Shown here: positions 50,136 to 59,781 of the stretch, in pieces | Position numbering within the stretch: the first letter of the stretch is position 1 | How the letters are laid out: every line of letters begins with the position of its first letter | NCBI RefSeq assembly: GCF_042675915.1 | Contig: NZ_JBHTKL010000001.1 | Span: 186,001-250,000 of the forward strand | Direction of reading: 5' to 3' | Length of the DNA: 64,000 nt | Source: Thalassobacillus_A hwangdonensis | GTDB lineage: Bacteria > Bacillota > Bacilli > Bacillales > Halobacillaceae | The notes under the pieces: model-generated | Database searches by the model: none | What the model was told of the DNA's origin: nothing | The model's input: only the letters and a program-made list of their open reading frames with translations | Position numbers and translations under genes: made by a program

Positions 50136-51437
50136 ATGGCTACCGTTGACAACAATAAGAAAAAACTCGATATGAAGCAACCCCGCAATATTGCCACGCT
50201 ACTATCAATCTTCGTGCCCGGTCTTGGGCAGATTTACAATAGGAGGTTTATTAAAGGAATCATTCTATTTGTCCTGACAGTATCGTTTTTAGCTGTTTTC
50301 TGGGATTACCTTGATATCGGTATTTGGGGCTTGTTCACACTGGGAACGATTCCAAGGGAACACCATTCCATTCAGCTGTTGATACAAGGTTTGATTTCTT
50401 TAGTGATCCTGTTCTTCGGTATATGCATCTACATATTCAATCTAAAGGATGCCCGTAAGGATGCGATTGCAAAAGAAGAAGGAAAGACAAATCCTACTTT
50501 CTTCCGTGCAATGCGTGATTTCTATGATAAAGGGTTCCCTTACTTCATGATTTTGCCCGGGTTCTTCATGCTTATTTTTATCGTTATTTTACCATTGGCC
50601 TTCATGATCGGATTGGCGTTTACAAATTATAATCAATACAATGCGCCACCTAGAAAGCTTCTGGATTGGGTCGGATTCGATAACTTCGTTGCTTTGGTCA
50701 ACGTGGATATTTGGCAGGATACTTTCCTGAGTGTTTTTACTTGGACGATCGTCTGGACATTTGTCGCTACTACATTACAAATTGTGTTGGGATTGTTCCT
50801 GGCGCTGCTTGTAAATGATAAACGGATAAAGTTCAAACGCTTGATTCGTACATTCCTTATTTTACCGTGGGCAGTACCGGCTTTTGTATCCATCCTAATT
50901 TTTTCAGCTCTATTCAATCCGACATTCGGCGCGATCAATAGGGACCTTCTAAGTCAATTCAATTTGATGATCCCCTGGCTGTCCGATCCTTTCTGGGCGA
51001 AAATCGCCTTGATCATGATACAGACATGGCTCGGATTCCCGTTTGTTTTTGCATTATTTACAGGAGTGCTGCAAAGTGTTCCAGCAGATATGTATGAAGC
51101 GGCAGATGTTGACGGAGGTACTCGTGTACAGAAGTTCCGTTTCATCACTATGCCACACCTTCTTTATGCGACTGCACCATTGTTGATCATGCAATACGCA
51201 GGAAACTTCAATAACTTTAATATCATTTATCTGTTCAACCAGGGAGACCCTGCAGTGCGTGGTCAATCTGCCGGCGGGACAGACATTCTTATTTCGTGGG
51301 TTTACAGCTTGACCTTCGAGACGAATAACTACAACATGGCAGCTGCAATAACAATCATTATGGGACTGATGGTATCGATTTTCGCTTTCTTCCAATTCCG
51401 TAAGACTGCAGCATTCAAAGAGGAGGGACGTTACTGA
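50136..51437 (+). CDS. malF: Maltodextrin ABC transporter permease MalF
   Basis: A 433-aa permease with eight predicted helices; B. subtilis MdxF has 435 aa. The first 110 residues form an extra N-terminal membrane module (ATLLSIFVPGLGQIYNRRFIKGIILFVL). The binding-protein-dependent transport signature with the EAA loop is YEAADVDGGTRVQKFRFITMPHL near residue 325, which docks the ATPase. The start follows GGGGGAGGAAA, and malG begins on its stop codon. Confidence 0.93.
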   Translation: MATVDNNKKKLDMKQPRNIATLLSIFVPGLGQIYNRRFIKGIILFVLTVSFLAVFWDYLDIGIWGLFTLGTIPREHHSIQLLIQGLISLVILFFGICIYIFNLKDARKDAIAKEEGKTNPTFFRAMRDFYDKGFPYFMILPGFFMLIFIVILPLAFMIGLAFTNYNQYNAPPRKLLDWVGFDNFVALVNVDIWQDTFLSVFTWTIVWTFVATTLQIVLGLFLALLVNDKRIKFKRLIRTFLILPWAVPAFVSILIFSALFNPTFGAINRDLLSQFNLMIPWLSDPFWAKIALIMIQTWLGFPFVFALFTGVLQSVPADMYEAADVDGGTRVQKFRFITMPHLLYATAPLLIMQYAGNFNNFNIIYLFNQGDPAVRGQSAGGTDILISWVYSLTFETNNYNMAAAITIIMGLMVSIFAFFQFRKTAAFKEEGRY

Positions 51438-52285
51438 TGGCGATGCAACCGAAGACGAAATCAAAAATTGAAGTAGCGTTCATTTATTTATTTTTATTAG
51501 TGATGTTCATCCTTATTGCATACCCATTACTTTGGACGATCATGATGAGCATCAATCCCGGAACAAACATGCTTGTGACAAAAATGATTCCCGAAAATCC
51601 AACCTTGGAGCACTACGCATGGCTCTTCACGGATCCATCAAGCGACTATGTCATTTGGTATAAGAACAGCTTGATTGTAGCTTTCGTCAATGCTATAGGA
51701 TCTGTAATTTTAACATCATTGATTGCATATGCATTTTCCCGTTATAAGTTCGTTGGGAAAAAGTATGGATTATACATGTTCCTTCTATTACAAATGTTCC
51801 CGGCTCTGATGGGGATGGTAGCATTGTATATTCTATTAAGTACAATCGGATTGATTGACTCTCTGGCAGGTTTGATTCTTATATACCTTGGCGGACAGAT
51901 CCCATTCAACGCCTGGCTTGTAAAAGGATACTTCGATACGATTCCTAAGGAGCTGGATGAGGCTGCCAAAATTGATGGTGCAGGTCATCTGAAGATTTTC
52001 TGGACAATCATGCTGCCACTGGCAAAGCCGATCCTGGCGGTAGTTGCTTTGTTCAACTTCATGGCACCGTTCATGGACTTCCTTTTGCCGCGTATCGTAC
52101 TGACGAGTCCTGAAAAATATACATTGGCACTTGGACTGTTCAACTTTATCAATGATCAGTTCTCCAATAACTTTACACGATTCTCAGCAGGTGCCATTTT
52201 GATTGCTGTTCCAATTGCTCTAGTTTTCCTTCTATTGCAACGTTATCTCATTTCAGGTTTGACATCTGGAGCTACAAAAGGGTAA
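51437..52285 (+). CDS. malG: Maltodextrin ABC transporter permease MalG
   Basis: A 282-aa permease with six helices. The EAA loop reads ELDEAAKIDGAGHLKIFWTIM near residue 173. The ATG shares one base with the malF stop, so translation is coupled. No ATPase gene follows; in B. subtilis the multi-sugar ATPase MsmX, encoded elsewhere, energises this importer, and the same is likely here. Confidence 0.93.
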   Translation: MAMQPKTKSKIEVAFIYLFLLVMFILIAYPLLWTIMMSINPGTNMLVTKMIPENPTLEHYAWLFTDPSSDYVIWYKNSLIVAFVNAIGSVILTSLIAYAFSRYKFVGKKYGLYMFLLLQMFPALMGMVALYILLSTIGLIDSLAGLILIYLGGQIPFNAWLVKGYFDTIPKELDEAAKIDGAGHLKIFWTIMLPLAKPILAVVALFNFMAPFMDFLLPRIVLTSPEKYTLALGLFNFINDQFSNNFTRFSAGAILIAVPIALVFLLLQRYLISGLTSGATKG

Positions 52286-52326
52286 TAATAGGGATGGTAT
52301 TTTAAATAATTGGAGGAGGAGCGGAA

Positions 52327-53862
52327 ATGAAGAAAAGATTACTAGCTTTATTCATCCTTCCGTTTCTTCTTTTTTGTTCTTTTCCTATTACCGCTTTAGG
52401 AGCTGATGAAAAAGAAGATAGCTGGGAAGATGAGATGGTATATTTCATCATGATCGACCGTTTTTTTAACGGAAACTATGACAATGATTATGAGGTTGAC
52501 ACCGATGATCCAAAAGCCTATCACGGTGGTGACTTAGAAGGTATCATCCAAAAACTCGATTATATTAAAGAGCTGGGATATACAGCGATATGGGTCACCC
52601 CGATCATGAAAAATGAACCCAAGGGGTACCACGGGTACTGGATTGAAGACTTCATGGAAGTGGAAGAGCATTTTGGCACGATGGAAGATGCTAAAAGATT
52701 AGTAAAAGAAGCACATGACAGAGATATCAAAGTTTTGTTTGATTTTGTAGTGAACCACACAGGTTATCAACACCCTTGGCTGGAGGAACCGGATAAAGCA
52801 AACTGGTTTCATGAAGAAAAGCGGATGATCGGAGATTCACCTTCTGTTCTTGAGAATGCTTGGCTGGCAGGATTGCCGGATTTAAACACCGAAAATCCTG
52901 AAGTGAAAAATTACTTATTTGATGCCGCTGAATTCTGGATTGAAGAAACAGGTGTCGATGGTTTTCGGTTGGATACCGTGAAGCACGTGCCGAAAGAATT
53001 CTGGCAGGAATTCAGTGCACATGTTAAATCGATTGATGAAGATTTCTTCCTTATTGGAGAAGTTTGGAGTAATAATCCTAAGTATATTGCTGAATATGAG
53101 GAAACCGGTATTGATTCGTTTGTAGATTATCCCCTATATGAAGCGATGTCTCAGGCGTTCATGGAAGCTGGTGGGGACTTACAAAGCGTTTACAATGTAT
53201 GGGAAGCGAATCAAGTGTTCTATGAACAGCCATACCTGCTTGGAACATTCCTTGATAATCACGATAACTTACGATTTACAAGGGAAGCTTTGAAGAAGAG
53301 GCAGGAACCAACGACACGATGGAAGCTCGCATTGACTTATCAATTCACAGCGCCAGGAATACCGATCACTTATTACGGTACAGAAGTTCCTTTGGATGGA
53401 GCGGAAGATCCGGATAACCGGCGAATGATGAACTTCAACGCGGGTGATGGAGAAGTGAAGAAACACATTGAACAGATGACCGCGATTCGCAACAAGTTCC
53501 CGGTACTCGTCAAAGGTGACTTTGAGGAATTGTACAATGAAGACGGAATGGCGGTTTTCTCCAGATCCTATGAAGAGGAACAAATCATCGTCGCAATCAA
53601 TAACAGTGAAGCGACCAAGTCTTCTGTAATCAATTTGGATGCAAAAGAAATGCAGCTTACCGGTCTCCTTCAGGATGAAATTGTACGTGACAAGGATAAT
53701 GGCACTTATGAAATAACGTTGGATCGTGAAGAAGCTGAGGTATTTGTCGTAGAGCAGGACAAAGGACTGAACTGGGCGTTCATTCTTCTGATTGTAGGAA
53801 CGATGGGAGTATTTATCGCAGCAGTTATTTGGTTAAGCAGAAAAAGTAAACAAACAGAGTGA
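52327..53862 (+). CDS. Exported, membrane-anchored GH13 alpha-amylase
   Basis: A 511-aa amylase with a signal peptide (cleavage probably near residue 25, ALGA) and a C-terminal helix followed by basic residues (AFILLIVGTMGVFIAAVIW, then RKSKQTE), so it should sit on the outer face of the membrane. Catalytic GH13 regions are DFVVNHTG, GFRLDTVKHV (nucleophile Asp216), IGEVWS (acid/base Glu245) and LDNHDN (Asp313). It lies in the malEFG operon 41 bases after malG, so it should feed maltodextrins directly to MalE. Confidence 0.9.
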   Translation: MKKRLLALFILPFLLFCSFPITALGADEKEDSWEDEMVYFIMIDRFFNGNYDNDYEVDTDDPKAYHGGDLEGIIQKLDYIKELGYTAIWVTPIMKNEPKGYHGYWIEDFMEVEEHFGTMEDAKRLVKEAHDRDIKVLFDFVVNHTGYQHPWLEEPDKANWFHEEKRMIGDSPSVLENAWLAGLPDLNTENPEVKNYLFDAAEFWIEETGVDGFRLDTVKHVPKEFWQEFSAHVKSIDEDFFLIGEVWSNNPKYIAEYEETGIDSFVDYPLYEAMSQAFMEAGGDLQSVYNVWEANQVFYEQPYLLGTFLDNHDNLRFTREALKKRQEPTTRWKLALTYQFTAPGIPITYYGTEVPLDGAEDPDNRRMMNFNAGDGEVKKHIEQMTAIRNKFPVLVKGDFEELYNEDGMAVFSRSYEEEQIIVAINNSEATKSSVINLDAKEMQLTGLLQDEIVRDKDNGTYEITLDREEAEVFVVEQDKGLNWAFILLIVGTMGVFIAAVIWLSRKSKQTE

Positions 53863-53889
53863 CAACGACGGTATAGTAGGAGGCAAATC

Positions 53890-56247
53890 ATGCTTGAAGA
53901 TACTAGCTTTGCCATACACCCTGGCAAAAAGAATACAGTTGGAGATACACACTTTCATGACATCGGAAATTTGGTCGAAGCAGTTGAGCAGCAGGAAAGC
54001 TATCATTTTCAATGTGAGCAAGGTGTTGTTTCCGTCCGATTCTATCGTAAGGATATCGTAAGGATCACCATGGATCCTGAAGGAAATCCTCAGGAGAACA
54101 ATGATTCACGAGCAGTTACGACAAGCCCCGGTAAGGTGAGTGTCGGGTTAAAGGAAGAAGAGGCTTTTCTCACACTGGAAACAGAAGCGATGAAGGTCCG
54201 AATCAATAAACAACCTTTCCGCATTACAGTGTTGGATCACCAGTCGAATGTAATTTCTGCAGAAGATGAACGGGGAATGGGGTTCCAGCATTCTGGAGAA
54301 GTGATTGCACATAAGAAAATGGACGCGGCTGACCGTTTTTATGGCTTTGGTGAAAAATCAGGATTCCTCGATAAGCGTGGAGAAAAGTACACGATGTGGA
54401 ATACGGACGTATATGCTCCGCATAACCCGGAAACAGACCCATTGTACGAGTCGATCCCTTACTTCATGGTATTGAATCAAGGCAGAGCGCACGGCGTATT
54501 TTTCGATAATACCTATAAAACTACCTTTGATATGAAATCGGAAGAGACGCACTATTCGTTTTCAGCAGAAGGCGGACAACTGGACTATTATTTATTCGTA
54601 GGTCCCACTCCGAAAGATGTGCTGGAACAATACACATTCATTACCGGGAGGATGCCGATACCACCTAAGTGGGCGATTGGCTACCACCAGTCCAGGTACA
54701 GCTATGAAACAGAAGAAGAAGTGAGAGGGCTGGCGAAGACATTCAAGGAAAAGGGAATCCCGGTAGATGTCATTTATCTTGATATCCATTACATGGATGA
54801 ATACCGTGTCTTTACGTTCGATAAAGAACGGTTCCCGAATCCTGAAGGAATGGTCGAGGATCTGAAAAATCAGGGAATCCGGATTGTTCCGATCGTCGAC
54901 CCGGGTGTAAAAAAAGATTCCGAGTATAAGATTTATCAGGAAGGTGTACGTGAAGACCACTTCTGTAAATACATCGAAGGAGATACGTATTACGGAGAAG
55001 TTTGGCCTGGAATAAGCGCATTTCCTGATTTTACGGATGAAAAATCCCGAAAGTGGTGGGGCGACAAGCATTCGTTCTATACGGATCTTGGAATTGAAGG
55101 AATCTGGAATGATATGAACGAACCTGCTGTATTCAACGAATCGAAAACGATGGACCCGGCAGTCATGCATCGGAACGATGGCAACCCTAAGACGCATCGA
55201 GCGTTGCACAACATTTACGGCTATATGATGGGAAAAGCTACGTATGAAGGAATGAAAGAGAAGCTCGATGGCAAACGACCGTTTCTGTTAACGAGGGCTG
55301 GTTATGCAGGCGTCCAACGATACGCGTCTGTGTGGACCGGAGATAACCGAAGTTTCTGGGAGCACTTGCAGATGTCGTTGCCAATGGTGATGAACCTTGG
55401 ACTATCAGGTGTTGCATTTACAGGCCCAGATGTCGGAGGCTTTGCCCATGATACAAACGGAGAACTGTTGACACGCTGGACACAGGTTGGAGCGTTCACA
55501 CCATATTTCAGAAACCATTCTGCAATCGGTACCCTTTACCAGGAGCCATGGCAATTTGGTGAAAAATATGAAGCGATCATGAAGGACTTCATTCAGCTTC
55601 GCTATAAGTGGATGCCTCAGTTGTACAGTTTGTTCCAGCAAGCGAGCGAAAAAGGTTTGCCAGTGATGCGTCCGTTGTTGATGGAATACCCTGACGACCC
55701 TAAAACGTACCAGCTCAATGACCAGTTCATGGTCGGGGACAATGTTGTGATTGCCCCTATCCTGGCACCTGGCATAACTGATCGTGCCGTCTATCTTCCA
55801 GAAGGGGAATGGGTCGATTATTTCTCCGGAAAAGTACTTGAAGGGAAGCGGGCGCACTTGGTTCACGCTGAAATTGATGAGTTGCCGATTTTTGTACGTA
55901 AAGGAACCGTGCTTGCACATGGGAACGTCGTAGATTCGATGGTACAAACGCAGGAAGAAATCACCCTTCATGTCTTTGCAGACACAAAAGGATCTTACAA
56001 CTTCCATTTCTATGATGATGATGGAGAAACTTTCCGTCATGAAGAAGGAAATTGCCTCACATTTACGTTAGAATTGAATTATAGTGAAGAAAACGTTTTC
56101 ATCCGGACGTGCGAAAAACATAACAACTTAGGTTCTTATTCACATGTGAATGTAGAATTCCATGGACTTGAAGAACAGAAGGTAGTTGTCAACGATCAAG
56201 AAGTGGAATTCACCGGCTCTGAAAAGCGGTTCGAGTTGGAAATATAA
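53890..56247 (+). CDS. GH31 alpha-glucosidase
   Basis: A 785-aa intracellular enzyme that removes glucose from the non-reducing end of maltodextrins. An N-terminal beta domain carries RFYGFGEKSGFLDKRGEKYT. The barrel starts KWAIGYHQSRYSYETEEE; the nucleophile is Asp408 in GIWNDMNEPAVF and the acid/base Asp485 in VWTGDNRSFW, followed by GVAFTGPDVGGF. There is no signal peptide. AGGAGGCAAATC sets the ATG, 27 bases after the amylase gene. Alpha-xylosidase activity is an alternative within GH31, but the locus points to maltose. Confidence 0.92.
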   Translation: MLEDTSFAIHPGKKNTVGDTHFHDIGNLVEAVEQQESYHFQCEQGVVSVRFYRKDIVRITMDPEGNPQENNDSRAVTTSPGKVSVGLKEEEAFLTLETEAMKVRINKQPFRITVLDHQSNVISAEDERGMGFQHSGEVIAHKKMDAADRFYGFGEKSGFLDKRGEKYTMWNTDVYAPHNPETDPLYESIPYFMVLNQGRAHGVFFDNTYKTTFDMKSEETHYSFSAEGGQLDYYLFVGPTPKDVLEQYTFITGRMPIPPKWAIGYHQSRYSYETEEEVRGLAKTFKEKGIPVDVIYLDIHYMDEYRVFTFDKERFPNPEGMVEDLKNQGIRIVPIVDPGVKKDSEYKIYQEGVREDHFCKYIEGDTYYGEVWPGISAFPDFTDEKSRKWWGDKHSFYTDLGIEGIWNDMNEPAVFNESKTMDPAVMHRNDGNPKTHRALHNIYGYMMGKATYEGMKEKLDGKRPFLLTRAGYAGVQRYASVWTGDNRSFWEHLQMSLPMVMNLGLSGVAFTGPDVGGFAHDTNGELLTRWTQVGAFTPYFRNHSAIGTLYQEPWQFGEKYEAIMKDFIQLRYKWMPQLYSLFQQASEKGLPVMRPLLMEYPDDPKTYQLNDQFMVGDNVVIAPILAPGITDRAVYLPEGEWVDYFSGKVLEGKRAHLVHAEIDELPIFVRKGTVLAHGNVVDSMVQTQEEITLHVFADTKGSYNFHFYDDDGETFRHEEGNCLTFTLELNYSEENVFIRTCEKHNNLGSYSHVNVEFHGLEEQKVVVNDQEVEFTGSEKRFELEI

Positions 56248-56278
56248 ATAGAATGAAAGAGCAGAGAAGGTGAAAGTC

Positions 56279-57322
56279 ATGGGAGTTACAATAAAAGATG
56301 TAGCCAAGGCAGCAGGGGTCGCTCCTTCAACGGTTTCGCGTGTGATCGCGGATAACCCGCGGATCAGTCCTGCAACAAAAAAGCGCGTCCGAAAAGCGAT
56401 GAAGGAGCTTGGATACCATCCGAATGTCAACGCAAGAAGCCTTGTAAACAGTTCTACACAAGCGATTGGTGTCGTCATGCCTTCCAGTGCGGACAAAGCT
56501 TTGCAAAATCCCTTTTTTCCTGAAGTGTTGAGAGGGATCAGTGCAGTAGCCCATGACCTTGAGTATTCCTTACTGCTTTCTACCGGTGAGACCGAAGATG
56601 AAATTCTGGAAGGTGTGCAGCGGATGGTTTACGGAAATCGTGTAGATGGCATCATGCTGCTCTATTCCAGAATCAATGATAAGGTCACACAATTTCTTCA
56701 GGAAAAAGCATTTCCTTTTGTGATTGTAGGGAAACCTTGCCAGGATGCAGACAGGATCAGTCATGTCGATAATGACAACGTGAGAGCTTCCAAAGAAATT
56801 ACCGAACATCTAATTGAGCTTGGACATGAGAATATAGCATTCATTGGTGGATCCCCAGACCTGGCAGTGACCATCGATCGTCTGAACGGTTATCGTGAAG
56901 CGCTCATTCAACATGGAATGAGCGTGAAAGAAGAATATATCATCCATACAGAATTCCTGAAATCCGGTGGCCGCAAAGCAGTTCACGAATTATTCTCGCT
57001 GGACCTTCCACCTTCCGGCCTCGTAATTGCCGATGATCTGATGGCTCTCGGGGTCGTAAATATGCTGGAAGAATTCGGATTGTATGTTCCGGAGGATATC
57101 TCAATTGTCAGCTTCAACAATGTCTATCTATCTGAAATTACGAGACCGCCATTGACAACCGTGGACATTCAAATTTATGAGCTTGGTTCCCAAGCCTGCA
57201 AATGTCTCGTTGAAAAAGTGAAGAATAAAGATGAGCCTGCAAAAAGGATCATCATACCATTTCGTATCAAGCATCGTTTTTCTACACAATTGAAGGGGGA
57301 AGCAACAACAAAAGAAGCATAA
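56279..57322 (+). CDS. malR: LacI-family maltose regulator MalR
   Basis: A 347-aa repressor. The ATG at 56279 lies nine bases after AGAAGG; a GTG at 56270 overlaps that site. The N-terminal helix-turn-helix and hinge are TIKDVAKAAGVAPSTVSRVI and ARSLVNSSTQAIGVV. The sugar-binding core includes NPFFPEVLRGISAVAHDLEYS and LVIADDLMALGVVNMLEEFG. It probably binds the palindromes at 57352, 48624 and 48397–48421. It is transcribed with the operon it controls, and a weak hairpin covers its end. Confidence 0.92.
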   Translation: MGVTIKDVAKAAGVAPSTVSRVIADNPRISPATKKRVRKAMKELGYHPNVNARSLVNSSTQAIGVVMPSSADKALQNPFFPEVLRGISAVAHDLEYSLLLSTGETEDEILEGVQRMVYGNRVDGIMLLYSRINDKVTQFLQEKAFPFVIVGKPCQDADRISHVDNDNVRASKEITEHLIELGHENIAFIGGSPDLAVTIDRLNGYREALIQHGMSVKEEYIIHTEFLKSGGRKAVHELFSLDLPPSGLVIADDLMALGVVNMLEEFGLYVPEDISIVSFNNVYLSEITRPPLTTVDIQIYELGSQACKCLVEKVKNKDEPAKRIIIPFRIKHRFSTQLKGEATTKEA

Positions 57323-57363
57323 GGTTGCTTCTCTCTTTTTTATTCGTTAGTGCAAACGTTTGC
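57313..57363 (+). promoter_or_regulatory. Hairpin and perfect LacI-type operator ahead of maltose phosphorylase
   Basis: AGAAGCA/TGCTTCT (57313–57332) with a T run at 57334–57341 forms a partial terminator over the malR stop. GCAAACGTTTGC (57352–57363) is a perfect 12-bp palindrome of the MalR/CcpA type, 26 bases before the GTG of the next gene. Together they would set the phosphorylase level separately. Confidence 0.65.
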
Positions 57364-57389
57364 TTACCAAGATTGATGAGGTGATCAGA

Positions 57390-59678
57390 GTGAAACAACT
57401 ATGTAAAGTGGATGAATGGAAAATCATTGAAGAGCAGATACATCCTGATCAAAACCGCCTTGCCGAGAGTTTGATGAGTATTGGTAATGGCCAGATGGGG
57501 ATGCGGGGGAACTTTGAAGAAAGCTATTCGGGAGACACACACCTGGGGACGTACGTCGGCGGAGTCTATTATCCGGATAAGACGAGAGTTGGCTGGTGGA
57601 AGAATGGCTATCCTGAATATTTCGCTAAAGTACTGAACGCCATGGATTTCACCGGTATCTGTGTTTTCATCGATGAGGAAGAATTGGATCTCCATGTATG
57701 GAAAGTCGTACATTTCCAACGTGTATTGAATATGAAGCATGGTTATTTACAGAGGGAGTTTGAAGCTGTCAGTCCTGAAGGGAAGAAGATTTCTGCAAAT
57801 GTAACCCGCTTCTTCTCCATCGTCGACTCCTCTTTGGTGGCAATCAAATACGAGGTTACCTCAAAGAATTTCGAAGGCAACGTGACTTTCCAGCCATATA
57901 TCGATGGAGATGTACGTAATGAGGATGCCAACTATGATGAAGATTTCTGGATGCCCGTCTATCATCATGCGAGTGAAAACGAAGCGGTCTTGACGATGCG
58001 CACGAGGAAGACGGCATTCGATGTGACTGCTGCGATGGTGACTGAAGTTAATGGGAATGGCGTTACAAATGGACAGGTAACCAACCAGGACGAGTATGTC
58101 GATCATAAGGTCAGCGCACATCTCTCTGAAAATGCCACTGCTACTTTCTATAAGTATATCTCTGTAATGACGAGCAGGCATGTGGAGAAATCGGCCTTAC
58201 CCGATGCCGCTAAAGAACGAGTAGCCAAAGCTTCCCACAATGGTTTTGAATCATTACTTAAAGCGCAGACCGAAGCCTGGGAGGAGCGCTGGAACCATGC
58301 AGATGTCACCATTCAGGGCGATGTATCTGCGCAGCAGGGAATCCGTTACAATATTTTTCAATTGTACAATACCTACACTGGCGAAGATGCAGAGCTTAAC
58401 ATTGGTCCAAAAGGATTCACGGGTGAGAAATACGGGGGAAGTACGTATTGGGATACGGAAGCATATTGCCTGCCATTCTATTTGAGTACAGCTGATGCAT
58501 CCGTCGCAAGGAATCTGTTGATCTACCGGCACCGCCAATTAGGTAAAGCGAAAGAAAATGCCGAAAAGTTGGGACTGAAAGGTGCGCTGTACCCGATGGT
58601 GACGATGAATGGGGAGGAGTCCCATAATGAATGGGAAATCACCTTCGAAGAAATTCATCGGAACGGTGCAATTGCACATGCCATCTGGAATTACGTCAAT
58701 TACACCGGAGACACGGACTATCTGAATGAATACGGATATGAAGTGCTGGCTGAAATCAGTAAGTTCTGGGCAAGCCGTGTCAATTTCAATCCGAGAAAAG
58801 GGAAGTATATGATGCTCGGTGTGACTGGTCCTAATGAATATGAAAACAATGTCAACAACAACTGGCACACCAACCGCATGGCTGCCTGGACCTTGGAATA
58901 TACCTTGTCAGTCGCTTTGTATTTGGAGAACAACCATCCAAAAACATCATTTGAATTGAAACAACGCCTTGGAGTGACCGAGGACGATTTCGACCATTGG
59001 AAAGATATCATCGAAAAGATGTATTACCCTTACGATGAGCAACTTGGCGTGTTTCTACAGCAGGATGGCTTTCTTGATAAAGACTTGATCCATGTCGCCG
59101 ATCTAGATGAAAATCATCTGCCTCTCAATCAGAACTGGTCGTGGGACCGGATTCTCCGTTCCTGCTTCATCAAGCAGGCGGATGTCCTGCAAAGTCTGTA
59201 TTTCCTGAATGATCGATTCAGCAAGGAAGAGAAGCAACGGAATTTCGATTTTTATGAGCCGATGACTGTACATGAATCATCGTTGTCACCGTGCGTCCAT
59301 TCAATTCTTGCTTCTGAACTGGGATATGAGCACAAAGCCTACGAAATGTACCTCCGCACAGCACGGCTCGATTTGGACAATTACAATAACGACACAGAAG
59401 ACGGCCTTCATATTACGAGCATGGCAGGTTCATGGCTCTCGATCGTCCACGGCTTTGCCGGTATGAGAGTAGTAAAAGGTGAGCTGGAATTCAGTCCTTT
59501 CATTCCGAAAGACTGGGACAACTATTCATTCAAAATCAACTTCAGAGGACATTTGTTAAACGTGATGGTGGATCAGCAAGCAACAATCATCACACAGGAA
59601 GAAGGATCACTATTTACAGTCAACGTAAAAGGTGAAATATATGAAGTTCCGGAGAATGGAAAAGTCATCATCGATTGA
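57390..59678 (+). CDS. GH65 maltose phosphorylase
   Basis: A 762-aa enzyme that splits maltose with phosphate to glucose and beta-glucose 1-phosphate. The GTG at 57390 is behind GAGGTGATC. The N-terminal beta-sandwich has SLMSIGNGQMGMRGNFEE. The (alpha/alpha)6 barrel includes GSTYWDTEAYCLPFYLS, EWEITFEEIHRNGAIAHAI and GVTGPNEYENNVNNNW, in which Glu483 is the general acid. Kojibiose and trehalose phosphorylases are relatives, but the maltose locus supports this call. No beta-phosphoglucomutase gene follows. Confidence 0.92.
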   Translation: MKQLCKVDEWKIIEEQIHPDQNRLAESLMSIGNGQMGMRGNFEESYSGDTHLGTYVGGVYYPDKTRVGWWKNGYPEYFAKVLNAMDFTGICVFIDEEELDLHVWKVVHFQRVLNMKHGYLQREFEAVSPEGKKISANVTRFFSIVDSSLVAIKYEVTSKNFEGNVTFQPYIDGDVRNEDANYDEDFWMPVYHHASENEAVLTMRTRKTAFDVTAAMVTEVNGNGVTNGQVTNQDEYVDHKVSAHLSENATATFYKYISVMTSRHVEKSALPDAAKERVAKASHNGFESLLKAQTEAWEERWNHADVTIQGDVSAQQGIRYNIFQLYNTYTGEDAELNIGPKGFTGEKYGGSTYWDTEAYCLPFYLSTADASVARNLLIYRHRQLGKAKENAEKLGLKGALYPMVTMNGEESHNEWEITFEEIHRNGAIAHAIWNYVNYTGDTDYLNEYGYEVLAEISKFWASRVNFNPRKGKYMMLGVTGPNEYENNVNNNWHTNRMAAWTLEYTLSVALYLENNHPKTSFELKQRLGVTEDDFDHWKDIIEKMYYPYDEQLGVFLQQDGFLDKDLIHVADLDENHLPLNQNWSWDRILRSCFIKQADVLQSLYFLNDRFSKEEKQRNFDFYEPMTVHESSLSPCVHSILASELGYEHKAYEMYLRTARLDLDNYNNDTEDGLHITSMAGSWLSIVHGFAGMRVVKGELEFSPFIPKDWDNYSFKINFRGHLLNVMVDQQATIITQEEGSLFTVNVKGEIYEVPENGKVIID

Positions 59679-59683
59679 GCTTG

Positions 59684-59716
59684 AAAAGTGCTGCTTACCT
59701 CGCAGCACTTTTTTTC
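59684..59716 (+). terminator. Terminator of the maltose operon
   Basis: AAAAGTGCTGC and GCAGCACTTTT form an 11-bp stem with a 7-base loop, followed by more T. Confidence 0.9.
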
Positions 59717-59781
59717 ATGTCCTTTTATGAGTGAATTCTTATCATCAAGGACACCTTAACTAGAAAGAAAGGGGGATAACC

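Noticed and set aside
54592..55209. Minus-strand frame of 205 codons inside the GH31 gene
   Set aside because: It is a shadow of the strongly supported alpha-glucosidase; the translation lacks any recognisable domain.
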